Below the pieces are notes generated by a model, which did no database searches, was not told the origin of the DNA, and saw only the letters and a list, made by a program, of their open reading frames with translations. From CANKHA01 sp034668785 (lineage in GTDB: Bacteria; Pseudomonadota; Alphaproteobacteria; Rhizobiales; Xanthobacteraceae): a stretch of 35,616 nt of DNA. A program made the position numbers and the translations under genes. The stretch spans positions 1 to 35,616 of the forward strand of contig JAXDOS010000203.1 in NCBI GenBank assembly GCA_034668785.1. Reading direction: 5' to 3'. This document shows positions 15,298 to 23,198 of the stretch, one piece after another (the first letter of the stretch is position 1; each line of letters starts with the position of its first letter).

Positions 15298-16662
15298 ATG
15301 AGGGGGAGAAGTTGCCTGTCGATCGTACTCGCTGCCGGCGAAGGCACGCGGATGCGATCCAACCAGCCGAAGGTTCTTCATCCATTGGCGGGCCGCTCGT
15401 TGCTGGCGCATGTGCTGTATACGCTCCGCAACGCCGGTAGTGATGCCGTCGCGGTGGTGGTCGGACCGGGACATGAAGCGGTTGCCGCCGATGCGAGACA
15501 AGTATTCCCGCAAGCCGAGATTTACGTTCAGAACAAAAGGCGTGGGACCGCTCACGCGGTTCTGGCGGCGAAGCCGGCGATTGCGCGCGGGGCTGACGAC
15601 ATCATCGTTATCTTTGGCGATACGCCGCTCATCCGCGGGCAAACTCTGGAACAGTTGCGCGGCGCATTAACGAACGGCGCGACGGTCGCGGTTCTTGGAT
15701 TTCGGCCCACCAATCCGGCGGGCTATGGTCGCCTTGTTGTCGAGCAAGGAGAACTCATCGCTATCCGCGAGGAAAAGGACGCTAGTCCGGCGGAGCGCGC
15801 CATCGAATTGTGCAATGGCGGTCTGATGGCGCTCGCCGGAAAGGACGCGCTTGCGATCCTGGATCGGATCGGCGACGACAACAGCAAGCGCGAATTCTAT
15901 CTGACGGACGCGGTGGCGCTTGCGCGCAAGATGGGTCTCAAGGCAGTGGCGATAGAGGTCGAGGAGGACGAAGTGCGCGGCATCAACACCAAGGCACAGT
16001 TGGCGGAGGCGGAAGCCGTGCTGCAGAAACGTCTGCGCCAGGACGCGCTTGATAACGGGGTGACGATGGTCGCTCCGGAAACGGTTTTCCTCTCCGCCGA
16101 CACTAAGTTTGGCCGGGACGTGGTGATCGAGCCGAATGTGGTGTTCGGCCCCGGTGTGGTTGTCGACGACGGCGCGGTGATTCACGCCTTCTCGCATTTG
16201 CAAGGCGCGCATGTGGGCGCGGGCGCGTCGGTCGGCCCCTTTGCGCGGCTGCGCCCGGGTACACGGCTAGGCGCCGGCTCGCGCATCGGCAATTTCGTCG
16301 AGGTGAAAGAAGCGACGATCGGCGCGGGCGCCAAGGCCAATCACCTGGCTTATATCGGCGATGCGTCGGTGGGGGACGGCGCCAATATCGGCGCAGGGAC
16401 GATCGTGTGCAATTACGACGGGGTTTCCAAGCACCGGACCGAAATCGGCAAGGCGACTTTCATCGGTTCGAATTCGGCGCTGGTCGCTCCGGTCAGTATT
16501 GGCGACGGCGCTTATGTGGCGACTGGCAGCGTCATTACCGACAATGTGCCTGCGGATGCGTTGGCGATTGCGCGAAGTCGGCAAATCATTAAGGAAAATC
16601 GGGCCAAAAGCTTGCGCAGCAAGGCACCGAAGAGCAAGAAGAACGCCAAGCCGACCGCCTAA
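15298..16662 (+). CDS. glmU: Bifunctional GlmU: GlcN-1-P acetyltransferase / GlcNAc-1-P uridyltransferase
   Basis: A 454-residue cytoplasmic enzyme making UDP-GlcNAc, the precursor of peptidoglycan and lipid A. The N-terminal uridyltransferase half has LAAGEGTRMRSNQPKVLH (nucleotide loop), QNKRRGTAHAV and FGDTPLI. The C-terminal half is a left-handed beta-helix of hexapeptide repeats with RLRPGTRLG, NHLAYIGDASVG and GAGTIVCNYDG, which hold acetyl-CoA and catalytic residues. The ATG at 15298 is preferred, with GGAG 7 bases upstream and the normal family length; an in-frame start at 15214 adds 28 residues that do not fit. A Lys/Ser-rich tail ends the protein. glmS follows by 118 bp on the same strand, so both steps of amino-sugar supply are together. 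Confidence 0.97.
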   Translation: MRGRSCLSIVLAAGEGTRMRSNQPKVLHPLAGRSLLAHVLYTLRNAGSDAVAVVVGPGHEAVAADARQVFPQAEIYVQNKRRGTAHAVLAAKPAIARGADDIIVIFGDTPLIRGQTLEQLRGALTNGATVAVLGFRPTNPAGYGRLVVEQGELIAIREEKDASPAERAIELCNGGLMALAGKDALAILDRIGDDNSKREFYLTDAVALARKMGLKAVAIEVEEDEVRGINTKAQLAEAEAVLQKRLRQDALDNGVTMVAPETVFLSADTKFGRDVVIEPNVVFGPGVVVDDGAVIHAFSHLQGAHVGAGASVGPFARLRPGTRLGAGSRIGNFVEVKEATIGAGAKANHLAYIGDASVGDGANIGAGTIVCNYDGVSKHRTEIGKATFIGSNSALVAPVSIGDGAYVATGSVITDNVPADALAIARSRQIIKENRAKSLRSKAPKSKKNAKPTA

Positions 16663-16780
16663 GCAAGGCTGGTTAACGGCGCGATTGTCACAAGGCGCAA
16701 CGCTTTTTGATTTCGTGCCGGCTGCTGCTGCGCGTAATGACAGATATTATTTCGCCGAGGGGTAGGGCATAAGCCCATTG

Positions 16781-18604
16781 ATGTGTGGGATCGTCGGGAT
16801 TCTCGGACGCGAGCCGGTCGCCGGGCTTTTGGTCGATGCGCTCAAACGCCTCGAATACCGCGGCTATGATTCCGCCGGTGTCGCCACGCTCGAAGACGGA
16901 AAGCTGACGCGCCGGCGCGCCGAAGGCAAACTCAAAAATCTTGAGGCGCGGCTTCGCACCGAGCCGCTCGCCGGCAATATCGGCATCGGTCACACCCGCT
17001 GGGCTACCCATGGCCGGCCGACCGAGAATAACGCGCATCCGCACGCGACCGAACAGGTGGCCGTCGTCCACAACGGCATCATCGAGAATTTCCGCGAGCT
17101 GCGCGAGCAGTTGGAAAAAGACGGGGCTAAGTTTCTCACGCAAACCGATACCGAGGTTGTTGCGCATCTCGTGAGCAACGAGATGCGCAAGGGCAGTTCT
17201 CCCGCCGACGCCGTCGCCGCCGCCTTGCCGCGGCTGCGCGGCGCCTTCGCGCTCGCGTTTCTGTTTGCTGGCCATAACGATTTGCTCATCGGGGCGCGTA
17301 AAGGCTCTCCGCTCGCGGTCGGTTATGGCGACGGAGAAATGTATCTCGGCTCTGACGCTATCGCGCTCGCGCCGTTCACGAATACGATCAGCTACCTTGA
17401 GGACGGCGATTGGGCCACGGTGACGCATAAAGGCGTTGAGGTTCACGACGCCAAAGGCCGCGTTGTCAGACGGGGCGTGGTGAAATCAGCCGCGTCGTCG
17501 GTGCTGATCGATAAAGGCAATCACCGGCATTTCATGGCCAAGGAAATTCACGAGCAGCCGGAGGTCGTGGGCCATACGCTCGCGCATTATCTCGACATGG
17601 GCGCCGAACGCGTCGCGCTGCCGCAACTGCCGTTCGATCTCAGCAAACTTAAGCGGCTGTCCATCTCCGCCTGCGGCACCGCCTACTACGCCGGGTTGGT
17701 GGCGAAATACTGGTTTGAGCGCTACGCCCGGCTGCCGGTCGAGATCGATATCGCTTCGGAATTCCGCTATCGCGAAGCGCCGCTGGAAGCCGGCGATCTT
17801 GCCGTGTTCGTGTCGCAATCGGGAGAAACCGCGGATACGCTGGCATCGCTGCGCTACGCGCGCGAGCAGAAGCAACACATCGTTTCCATCGTCAACGTGC
17901 AAGGCTCCTCGATCGCGCGCGAAAGCGACGCGGTGCTACCGACATTGGCGGGACCGGAAATCGGCGTGGCCTCGACAAAGGCTTTCACGTGTCAGCTCGC
18001 GGTGCTCGCATGTTTGGCGATAGCCACAGGCCGCGCGCGCGGCGTGCTTTCCGAAGAGAAAGAGCGCGAACTGGTGCGCGCCTTGATCGAAGTGCCCCGC
18101 CACATGGCCGCGGCGCTGGCGCTCGAGCCGGAAATCGAGCACCTGGCGCGCGACCTCGCCAAAAACCGCGACGTGCTCTATCTCGGTCGCGGCACCAGCT
18201 TTCCCCTGGCGATGGAAGGCGCGCTGAAGCTGAAAGAGATTTCCTATATTCACGCTGAAGGCTATGCCGCCGGCGAACTCAAGCATGGACCGATCGCGCT
18301 GATCGACGAGACCATGCCCGTGGTCGTCATCGCGCCTTATGATCGCGTGTTTGAAAAGACAGTGTCGAATATGCAGGAGGTCGCCGCCCGGGGCGGTCGC
18401 CTAATCCTGATGACGGATGCCAAGGGCGCCCGTGAGGCGACGGTGGATTCACTTCTCACCCTGACGCTGCCGGACATGCCGGAAACGATAACGCCGCTCG
18501 TCTATGCGATCCCCGTGCAGCTCATCGCCTATCACACCGCGGTCACCATTGGCACCGATGTCGACCAGCCGCGCAACTTGGCGAAGTCGGTGACGGTGGA
18601 ATAG
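16781..18604 (+). CDS. glmS: Glutamine-fructose-6-phosphate aminotransferase (isomerising)
   Basis: A 607-residue cytoplasmic enzyme that makes glucosamine-6-phosphate from fructose-6-phosphate and glutamine. The ATG at 16781 puts Cys directly after the initiator Met (MCGIVGILG); this Cys is the N-terminal nucleophile of the glutaminase domain once Met is removed. A TTG three bases earlier would block this. Glutaminase motifs include YRGYDSAG, HTRWATHG and DTEVVAHL. Two SIS sugar-isomerase domains follow, with SACGTAYYAG, SQSGETADTL and RGTSFPLAMEGALKLKE. The C-terminal loop DQPRNLAKSVTVE carries the conserved active-site lysine. Length is normal. No glmS ribozyme is visible upstream, as expected outside Gram-positive bacteria. 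Confidence 0.97.
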   Translation: MCGIVGILGREPVAGLLVDALKRLEYRGYDSAGVATLEDGKLTRRRAEGKLKNLEARLRTEPLAGNIGIGHTRWATHGRPTENNAHPHATEQVAVVHNGIIENFRELREQLEKDGAKFLTQTDTEVVAHLVSNEMRKGSSPADAVAAALPRLRGAFALAFLFAGHNDLLIGARKGSPLAVGYGDGEMYLGSDAIALAPFTNTISYLEDGDWATVTHKGVEVHDAKGRVVRRGVVKSAASSVLIDKGNHRHFMAKEIHEQPEVVGHTLAHYLDMGAERVALPQLPFDLSKLKRLSISACGTAYYAGLVAKYWFERYARLPVEIDIASEFRYREAPLEAGDLAVFVSQSGETADTLASLRYAREQKQHIVSIVNVQGSSIARESDAVLPTLAGPEIGVASTKAFTCQLAVLACLAIATGRARGVLSEEKERELVRALIEVPRHMAAALALEPEIEHLARDLAKNRDVLYLGRGTSFPLAMEGALKLKEISYIHAEGYAAGELKHGPIALIDETMPVVVIAPYDRVFEKTVSNMQEVAARGGRLILMTDAKGAREATVDSLLTLTLPDMPETITPLVYAIPVQLIAYHTAVTIGTDVDQPRNLAKSVTVE

Positions 18605-18697
18605 AGCTAGCTTCCGGAAACGAAGCAGCGACAATCCGCGCCATATATCCTGATCTCATGTGGTATATTCGCGCCTCCAACATGAAGCATTTCGGCC

Positions 18698-19456
18698 ATG
18701 ACGCCTGAGAAGATTCCTTCCATCTCCCCGCCGATCTCAGAGGCGGAGGAGGTTGCCCCGCAGCCGAGCCTCGGCGGCCGGCTTCGCACCTATTTCCTCA
18801 CCGGTCTCATTGTCGCCGGCCCGGTAGCGATTACCGCCTATTTGACTTGGTCCTTCGTCACCTGGGTTGACGATTTGGTGCGCCCGTTTGTGCCGGTCAC
18901 CTTTCGCCCGGAGACCTACCTGCGGTTTTACGTTCCCGGCTATGGCCTCATCATCGCCTTTGTCGTTCTGACCTTTCTCGGATTCCTCACCGCCAATTTG
19001 GTCGGTCGCACCCTCCTCGAGTTCGGCGAGAAAATCCTCAACCGCATGCCGATCGTGCGGCCGATCTACAAGACCATGAAGCAGATTTTCGAAACCCTGT
19101 TTTCAAAATCAGGGTCGAGCTTCCGCACCGTGGCGCTGGTCGAGTTTCCCGCGCCGGGGATGTGGTCGCTGGTCTTTCTATCGCAAGCGCCCAGCGTGGA
19201 TATCGCAGCGAAGCTGCCGGCGACCGAGCATATCTCGGCGTTCATGCCATGCACACCCAATCCGACCACCGGGTTTTTCTTTTATGTGCCGCGTAAGGAT
19301 GTGATCGAACTCGACGTCACGGTCGAAGGCGCGATGACGCTGCTGATGTCGGCCGGCATGGTGCAGCCGAGCGACGATGCGCAGAAGAAGCTCGCCACGC
19401 TGGCGGCGACGGCGCAGGCGTCTCAGGCGGCGAGGACGCCGGTGCTGGGGAAGTGA
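18698..19456 (+). CDS. DUF502 family inner-membrane protein
   Basis: A 252-residue protein with two membrane segments, TYFLTGLIVAGPVAITAYLTWSFV and YGLIIAFVVLTFLGFLTANLV. A conserved segment, EKILNRMPIVRPIYKTMKQI, follows, with a compact soluble domain of about 100 residues ending in an Ala-rich tail. The G-x-x-VAGP motif in the first helix and the MPIVRPIY segment are hallmarks of the DUF502 family, whose function is unknown. It lies 93 bp after glmS on the same strand and could be its third gene. A palindromic repeat follows, which would separate it from recG. Confidence 0.8.
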   Translation: MTPEKIPSISPPISEAEEVAPQPSLGGRLRTYFLTGLIVAGPVAITAYLTWSFVTWVDDLVRPFVPVTFRPETYLRFYVPGYGLIIAFVVLTFLGFLTANLVGRTLLEFGEKILNRMPIVRPIYKTMKQIFETLFSKSGSSFRTVALVEFPAPGMWSLVFLSQAPSVDIAAKLPATEHISAFMPCTPNPTTGFFFYVPRKDVIELDVTVEGAMTLLMSAGMVQPSDDAQKKLATLAATAQASQAARTPVLGK

Positions 19457-19464
19457 CGATTACT

Positions 19465-19575
19465 TCTCCCTCTCCCCTGCGGGGAGAGGGTTGGGGTGAG
19501 GGGGGCCGGCCTATCGTAGACTGTAACCCCTCACCCGCGCCTTCGGCGCGACCTCTCCCTATGGGAGAGGTGAAG
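19465..19575. repeat. Composite palindromic intergenic element
   Basis: Three hairpins lie in tandem: a 10-bp stem CCCTCTCCCC/GGGGAGAGGG (19468-19490), CGCGCC-TTC-GGCGCG (19536-19550), and the 9-bp stem ACCTCTCCC/GGGAGAGGT (19551-19571). In addition GGGTGAGGGG (19494-19503) can pair with CCCCTCACCC (19527-19536), giving a larger fold. It sits between the convergent DUF502 gene and recG and may end transcription from both sides. It shares the CCCCTCACCC core with bases 2-11, so it is one copy of a dispersed family. Confidence 0.75.
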
Positions 19576-19603
19576 AAAGTTTGCCGCCTCCTCAGGATGA
19601 GAT

Positions 19604-21706
19604 TCACCCCGCCTGGATGAGCCGAACGGCATCGTCCTTCTCGAACAAATAGAGCAGGTGTCGCAACGCCTGGCCGCGCGGACTGGCGAGTTTCGGATCG
19701 CGCGACAGCATCAACGCCGCGTCGTCGCGCGCGGCGCCGAGATATTTTCCGTGAAACTCGATGCGGGCGAGCTTAAACCCAGGCATCCCGCTTTGCCGCG
19801 TACCCAGCACGTCGCCTTCCCCGCGCAGACGCAAATCTTCTTCGGCGATGCGGAAGCCATCCTCGGTCTCGCGGAGAATCGCCAGCCGCGCCTTCGCGGT
19901 TTCACCGAGCGGCGCTTTATACAGCAGCAAACAGGTCGAGTGCTCTGAGCCGCGGCCGATGCGCCCGCGCAGTTGGTGGAGTTGCGCCAGGCCGAAGCGT
20001 TCGGCGTGCTCGATCACCATGACGGTAGCTTCCGGCACATCGACCCCGACCTCGATCACGGTCGTGGCGACGAGCAACCGCGTCTCGCCGGCGGCGAAGC
20101 GCTGCATGGCACGATCCTTGTCGGCGCCTTTCATGCGGCCATGCACGAGATCGACCGTGGTACCGTAATGAGCCTTCAGTTCTTGATAGCGGTCCTCCGC
20201 GGCAGCGAGATCGACTTTCTCCGACTCCTCCACCAGGGGGCATACCCAATAGACCCGCTGGCCTTCGGCCAGAGCGCGGCCAACCGCCTCCATCACTTCC
20301 GCCAACCTGCTGAGCGCCACCGTGCGGGTGTCGATCGGTTTGCGCCCGGCGGGCTTCTCGCGGAGTTCGGAGATATCCATGTCGCCGACATAGGTCAGCA
20401 CCAGCGTGCGCGGGATTGGCGTCGCGGTAAGCACCAGCACATCGACGGCTTCGCCCTTACGCGCCAGCGCCAAGCGCTGATGCACGCCGAAGCGGTGCTG
20501 CTCATCCACAATGGCAAGCGCAAGGTCGTTGAAACCCACGTCTTCCTGAAACAGCGCATGGGTGCCGATCAGCAGGTCGATCTCGCCGGCAGCGAGACTA
20601 TCGAGCGTATCGCTGCGCGCGCGCCCGCGCTCGCGTCCTGTGAGGATCGCGACGCGAATGCCCGCCGCGTCTGCCAGCGGCGCGACGGTGTTAAAGTGCT
20701 GGCGCGCGAGAAGCTCGGTCGGCGCCATCAAGGCCGCCTGCCGCCCGGCTTCGATGACGGCAGCAGCCGCGAGCAACGCCACCACGGTTTTGCCCGACCC
20801 CACGTCCCCCTGCAGCAGCCGAAGCATGCGTTCGGGTTTTGCCAGGTCGGCGACGATATCGGTGACGGCATGAGTTTGTGAGGGCGTCAGGGAATAGGGC
20901 AAGGCTTCGATGATCTGCTTGCGCTTGCTGCCGTCGCCGGCATGGGTACGCCCCGCCGGGCGGCGGATATGCGCACGCACCAAGGCCAGCGCGAGCTGGC
21001 CGGCAAGAAACTCATCATAAGTCAGCCGCGACCAGGCAAGACTCTCAGGAAGCACGTCGCGCGGTTCAGCCGGATGGTGCAGCGTCCGCAGTGCATCAGT
21101 GAAGTTTGGAAACCTTTCGCGCGTAACCCAAGCCTCGTCCTGCCATTCGGGAAGTCGCGGAAGCTTGCCGAGCGCCGCATCCATCGCCTTGCGGACGAGC
21201 CCGAGGCCAAGACCTTCGGTCAGCGGATAGACCGGCTCGACCAGCGGCAGTGTCGCCAGCCCGGCTTCATCCACGACGCGATCGGGATGCACCATCTGCA
21301 GCATGCCGTCGAACAAGGCTGTGGTGCCGGAGATGTAACGCAAGGCGCCTTCGGGATAGAGTTTTTCCAGATAATCCCGCCGCGCATTGAAATAGGTGAG
21401 AATGAGAGTGCCGGTGTCGTCGGAAGTGAAGATGCGGTAGGGCGCGCGCGGACGGTTCGGCGGCGATGGCTTGTGGTGGTCGACCGTCACCGCCACGGTG
21501 ACGACTGTGTCCGGCACGACGTCGCACAGCTTCGGCCGCGCCCGCCGGTCGATGGCGCCGGATGGCAGATGGAACAGCAGATCGGCCACGCGCGGAACGT
21601 CTTCGCCGCGCCCGAGCAGGCGGGCGTAAAGCTTCTCCTGCTTTGGGCCGACGCCCGGCAGGCTCGTGAGCGAGGCAAATAGGGGTTTGAGTATATTCGG
21701 CCGCAT
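19604..21706 (-). CDS. recG: ATP-dependent DNA helicase RecG
   Basis: A 700-residue branch-migration helicase that reverses stalled replication forks and processes Holliday junctions. The start MRPNILKPLFASLTSLPGVGPKQ matches the usual N-terminus, so the ATG at 21706 is chosen; longer in-frame starts run toward the upstream gene. The wedge/OB domain is followed by SF2 helicase motifs: Walker A GDVGSGKT, the DEQH box IVDEQHRFG, motif III TATPIPRTL and motif VI QLRGRIGRG. Length is typical. It lies 74 bp downstream of the LpxO-like gene on the same strand. In many alphaproteobacteria recG is near sdhE-mfd, as here. Confidence 0.95.
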   Translation of the reverse strand: MRPNILKPLFASLTSLPGVGPKQEKLYARLLGRGEDVPRVADLLFHLPSGAIDRRARPKLCDVVPDTVVTVAVTVDHHKPSPPNRPRAPYRIFTSDDTGTLILTYFNARRDYLEKLYPEGALRYISGTTALFDGMLQMVHPDRVVDEAGLATLPLVEPVYPLTEGLGLGLVRKAMDAALGKLPRLPEWQDEAWVTRERFPNFTDALRTLHHPAEPRDVLPESLAWSRLTYDEFLAGQLALALVRAHIRRPAGRTHAGDGSKRKQIIEALPYSLTPSQTHAVTDIVADLAKPERMLRLLQGDVGSGKTVVALLAAAAVIEAGRQAALMAPTELLARQHFNTVAPLADAAGIRVAILTGRERGRARSDTLDSLAAGEIDLLIGTHALFQEDVGFNDLALAIVDEQHRFGVHQRLALARKGEAVDVLVLTATPIPRTLVLTYVGDMDISELREKPAGRKPIDTRTVALSRLAEVMEAVGRALAEGQRVYWVCPLVEESEKVDLAAAEDRYQELKAHYGTTVDLVHGRMKGADKDRAMQRFAAGETRLLVATTVIEVGVDVPEATVMVIEHAERFGLAQLHQLRGRIGRGSEHSTCLLLYKAPLGETAKARLAILRETEDGFRIAEEDLRLRGEGDVLGTRQSGMPGFKLARIEFHGKYLGAARDDAALMLSRDPKLASPRGQALRHLLYLFEKDDAVRLIQAG

Positions 21707-21780
21707 GGCGCTATGCTGACGCGCGGCGGCGCCAAGCGCAATGCGAGAGGGGCCTACGGTAGGACGCGCTGTAAATAGCC

Positions 21781-22710
21781 TCAGAAGGCGGAGACGATAA
21801 TTCCCGCCAGACACAGACCAACAATCGAATATTTGACCGTGTAATAGGCTTTGCTGTTCCACTTCTTCATGCGCTTGCCGACAAGGCGCACGTGATAGAG
21901 ATAACCGAAGGCTTTGTTCAAGGCGCCGATGCGTTCGCCGTCCACGTTTTGCGTGGCGCTCTCGTTGATGATGTTGCGGCTGACCCAGCGGTTGATCGCC
22001 GTCATCACCCGATTCCGCAGCGGTCTTTCGACGTCGCAGAAAAGAATGATCCGCGTTTCGTTGGTGGTGTTTTCCGCGTAGTGAATATAGGTTTCATCAA
22101 ACAGAAGATCCTCGCCGTCGCGCCAAGTGTAGGGATTTCCATCGACGAAGATGCGGCAGACGCCTTCTGATTTCGGCGTCACCAGTCCGAGGTGATAGCG
22201 CAGCGAACCGGCATAGGGGTCGCGATGCGATACCAGCCGGGCGCCGGGGCCGAGCGTCGCAAACATCGCTCCCTTGATGCTGGGAATGGAATTGAGCATG
22301 GCGACGGTGCGCGGGCATAGCGCCATGGCGGAGGGCAGGGGGTCTTCGTACCATTTGAGATAGAAGCGCTTCCAACCGGTGCGGAAGAACGAATTGAAGC
22401 CCCAGTCGTTATATTTCTCCGCCGCCTTGATGTGACCTTCGTCAAATAGCTGAAGGGCTTCGTCGCGGATGGTTTCCCAATTGTCGCGCAGCTTTGACAG
22501 GTCGGGAATCTGTTTCGGTTCCAATATCGGCTTATTGGGAAGGGCCGAAAACAAGTACATCAGCACATTGTAGGGAGCCATTAGTGTTGAATGGTCGGTC
22601 AGCTGGCGGCCAAAGCCTAGGCGCACCCGTCCACGGAAATGGACGACAAGAACGGAAGCCGCCAAGCAATAAAGCGCAATAAATTGCGGAGCCAACAGGC
22701 GCATTACCAT
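21781..22710 (-). CDS. lpxO: LpxO-like aspartyl/asparaginyl beta-hydroxylase family dioxygenase
   Basis: A 309-residue Fe(II)/2-oxoglutarate dioxygenase of the Asp/Asn beta-hydroxylase fold, anchored by an N-terminal (about 6-23) and a C-terminal hydrophobic segment (about 290-308). The iron triad is H162-x-D164 in SHRDPYAG and H210 in YIHYAEN, with R220 placed to bind 2-oxoglutarate. LpxO proteins of this size and layout hydroxylate the 2-position of a secondary acyl chain of lipid A at the inner-membrane cytosolic face. The family also includes peptide hydroxylases, so lipid A as substrate is an inference supported by the two membrane anchors. The start may be 22710 or the ATG at 22704, which has AGG at better spacing. 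It is divergent from sdhE-mfd. Confidence 0.8.
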   Translation of the reverse strand: MVMRLLAPQFIALYCLAASVLVVHFRGRVRLGFGRQLTDHSTLMAPYNVLMYLFSALPNKPILEPKQIPDLSKLRDNWETIRDEALQLFDEGHIKAAEKYNDWGFNSFFRTGWKRFYLKWYEDPLPSAMALCPRTVAMLNSIPSIKGAMFATLGPGARLVSHRDPYAGSLRYHLGLVTPKSEGVCRIFVDGNPYTWRDGEDLLFDETYIHYAENTTNETRIILFCDVERPLRNRVMTAINRWVSRNIINESATQNVDGERIGALNKAFGYLYHVRLVGKRMKKWNSKAYYTVKYSIVGLCLAGIIVSAF

Positions 22711-22835
22711 CCTACAATCTACTCCATGCCAGTTCTGCTTTGATCGTTACTTATAGCATATCGGGGAAAAACTGAGAAGTCGTGAATCTGCAGCCTTGGT
22801 CTGTCATTACCAGCAGACATAAAGCCATTCTGCCC

Positions 22836-22864
22836 CTGACATCGTCCACATGCGCCGCTATATA
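22836..22864 (+). promoter_or_regulatory. Predicted sigma70-type promoter of sdhE-mfd
   Basis: CTGACA (22836-22841) lies 17 bases before TATATA (22859-22864), within TATATAAAT. The -35 box matches TTGACA at five of six positions and the spacing is ideal. The expected start point is near 22871, giving a leader of about 38 bases before the sdhE ATG. Confidence 0.6.
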
Positions 22865-22873
22865 AATCCCGAG

Positions 22874-22893
22874 CCCGGCACGTCCGGGTTTTT
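22874..22893 (+). promoter_or_regulatory. GC hairpin followed by T5 in the sdhE-mfd leader
   Basis: CCCGG (22874-22878) and CCGGG (22884-22888) pair around CACGT, directly followed by TTTTT (22889-22893). It would lie only a few bases after the predicted start point. It looks like a small intrinsic terminator but may instead be a 5'-end stabilising hairpin. The start codon is 15 bases further on. Confidence 0.4.
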
Positions 22894-22908
22894 GGCGTTG
22901 GAGACAGC

Positions 22909-23196
22909 ATGACCACGCGTTCGAGTGAAGGACTGGATCCGCGCCGCCGCAAGCTGCTGTTTCAGTCCTGGCATCGTGGCATTCGGGAGATGGACCTGAT
23001 TATGGGCCGCTTCGCCAACGACGAGATCGAAGGTCTCACCGGGCAGGAACTCGACGATTTCGAGCGGCTGACGGAGTTGCCCGACCAGGAACTGTTGGCC
23101 TGGGTCACCGGGGAGCAAGCGACGCCCACGGAATACGACACGGTGGTGTTCCGCCGGATGCGCGATTTCCATTTGCGCAGCGGCGAGCGCGGGTAG
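22909..23196 (+). CDS. sdhE: Succinate dehydrogenase assembly factor 2 (SdhE)
   Basis: A 95-residue cytosolic protein that promotes covalent FAD attachment to the succinate dehydrogenase flavoprotein subunit. The family signature RGxxEMD is present as R23-G24-I-R-E27-M28-D29, followed by the five-helix fold pattern (ELDDFERLTELPDQELLAWVTG). Length is normal for the family. Its stop is 2 bases before the mfd start, so the pair is almost certainly co-transcribed. This sdhE-mfd coupling is common in alphaproteobacteria, although no functional link between the two is obvious. Confidence 0.92.
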   Translation: MTTRSSEGLDPRRRKLLFQSWHRGIREMDLIMGRFANDEIEGLTGQELDDFERLTELPDQELLAWVTGEQATPTEYDTVVFRRMRDFHLRSGERG

Positions 23197-23198
23197 CC

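Noticed and set aside
16663..16780. A possible glmS-type ribozyme or other leader element before glmS
   Set aside because: No ribozyme core was seen and this element is known from Gram-positive bacteria; the gap is short and unremarkable.
19973..20881. A 302-codon plus-strand open frame over recG
   Set aside because: It is antisense to the RecG helicase domain and has shadow-type composition (many Arg, His and Gln).
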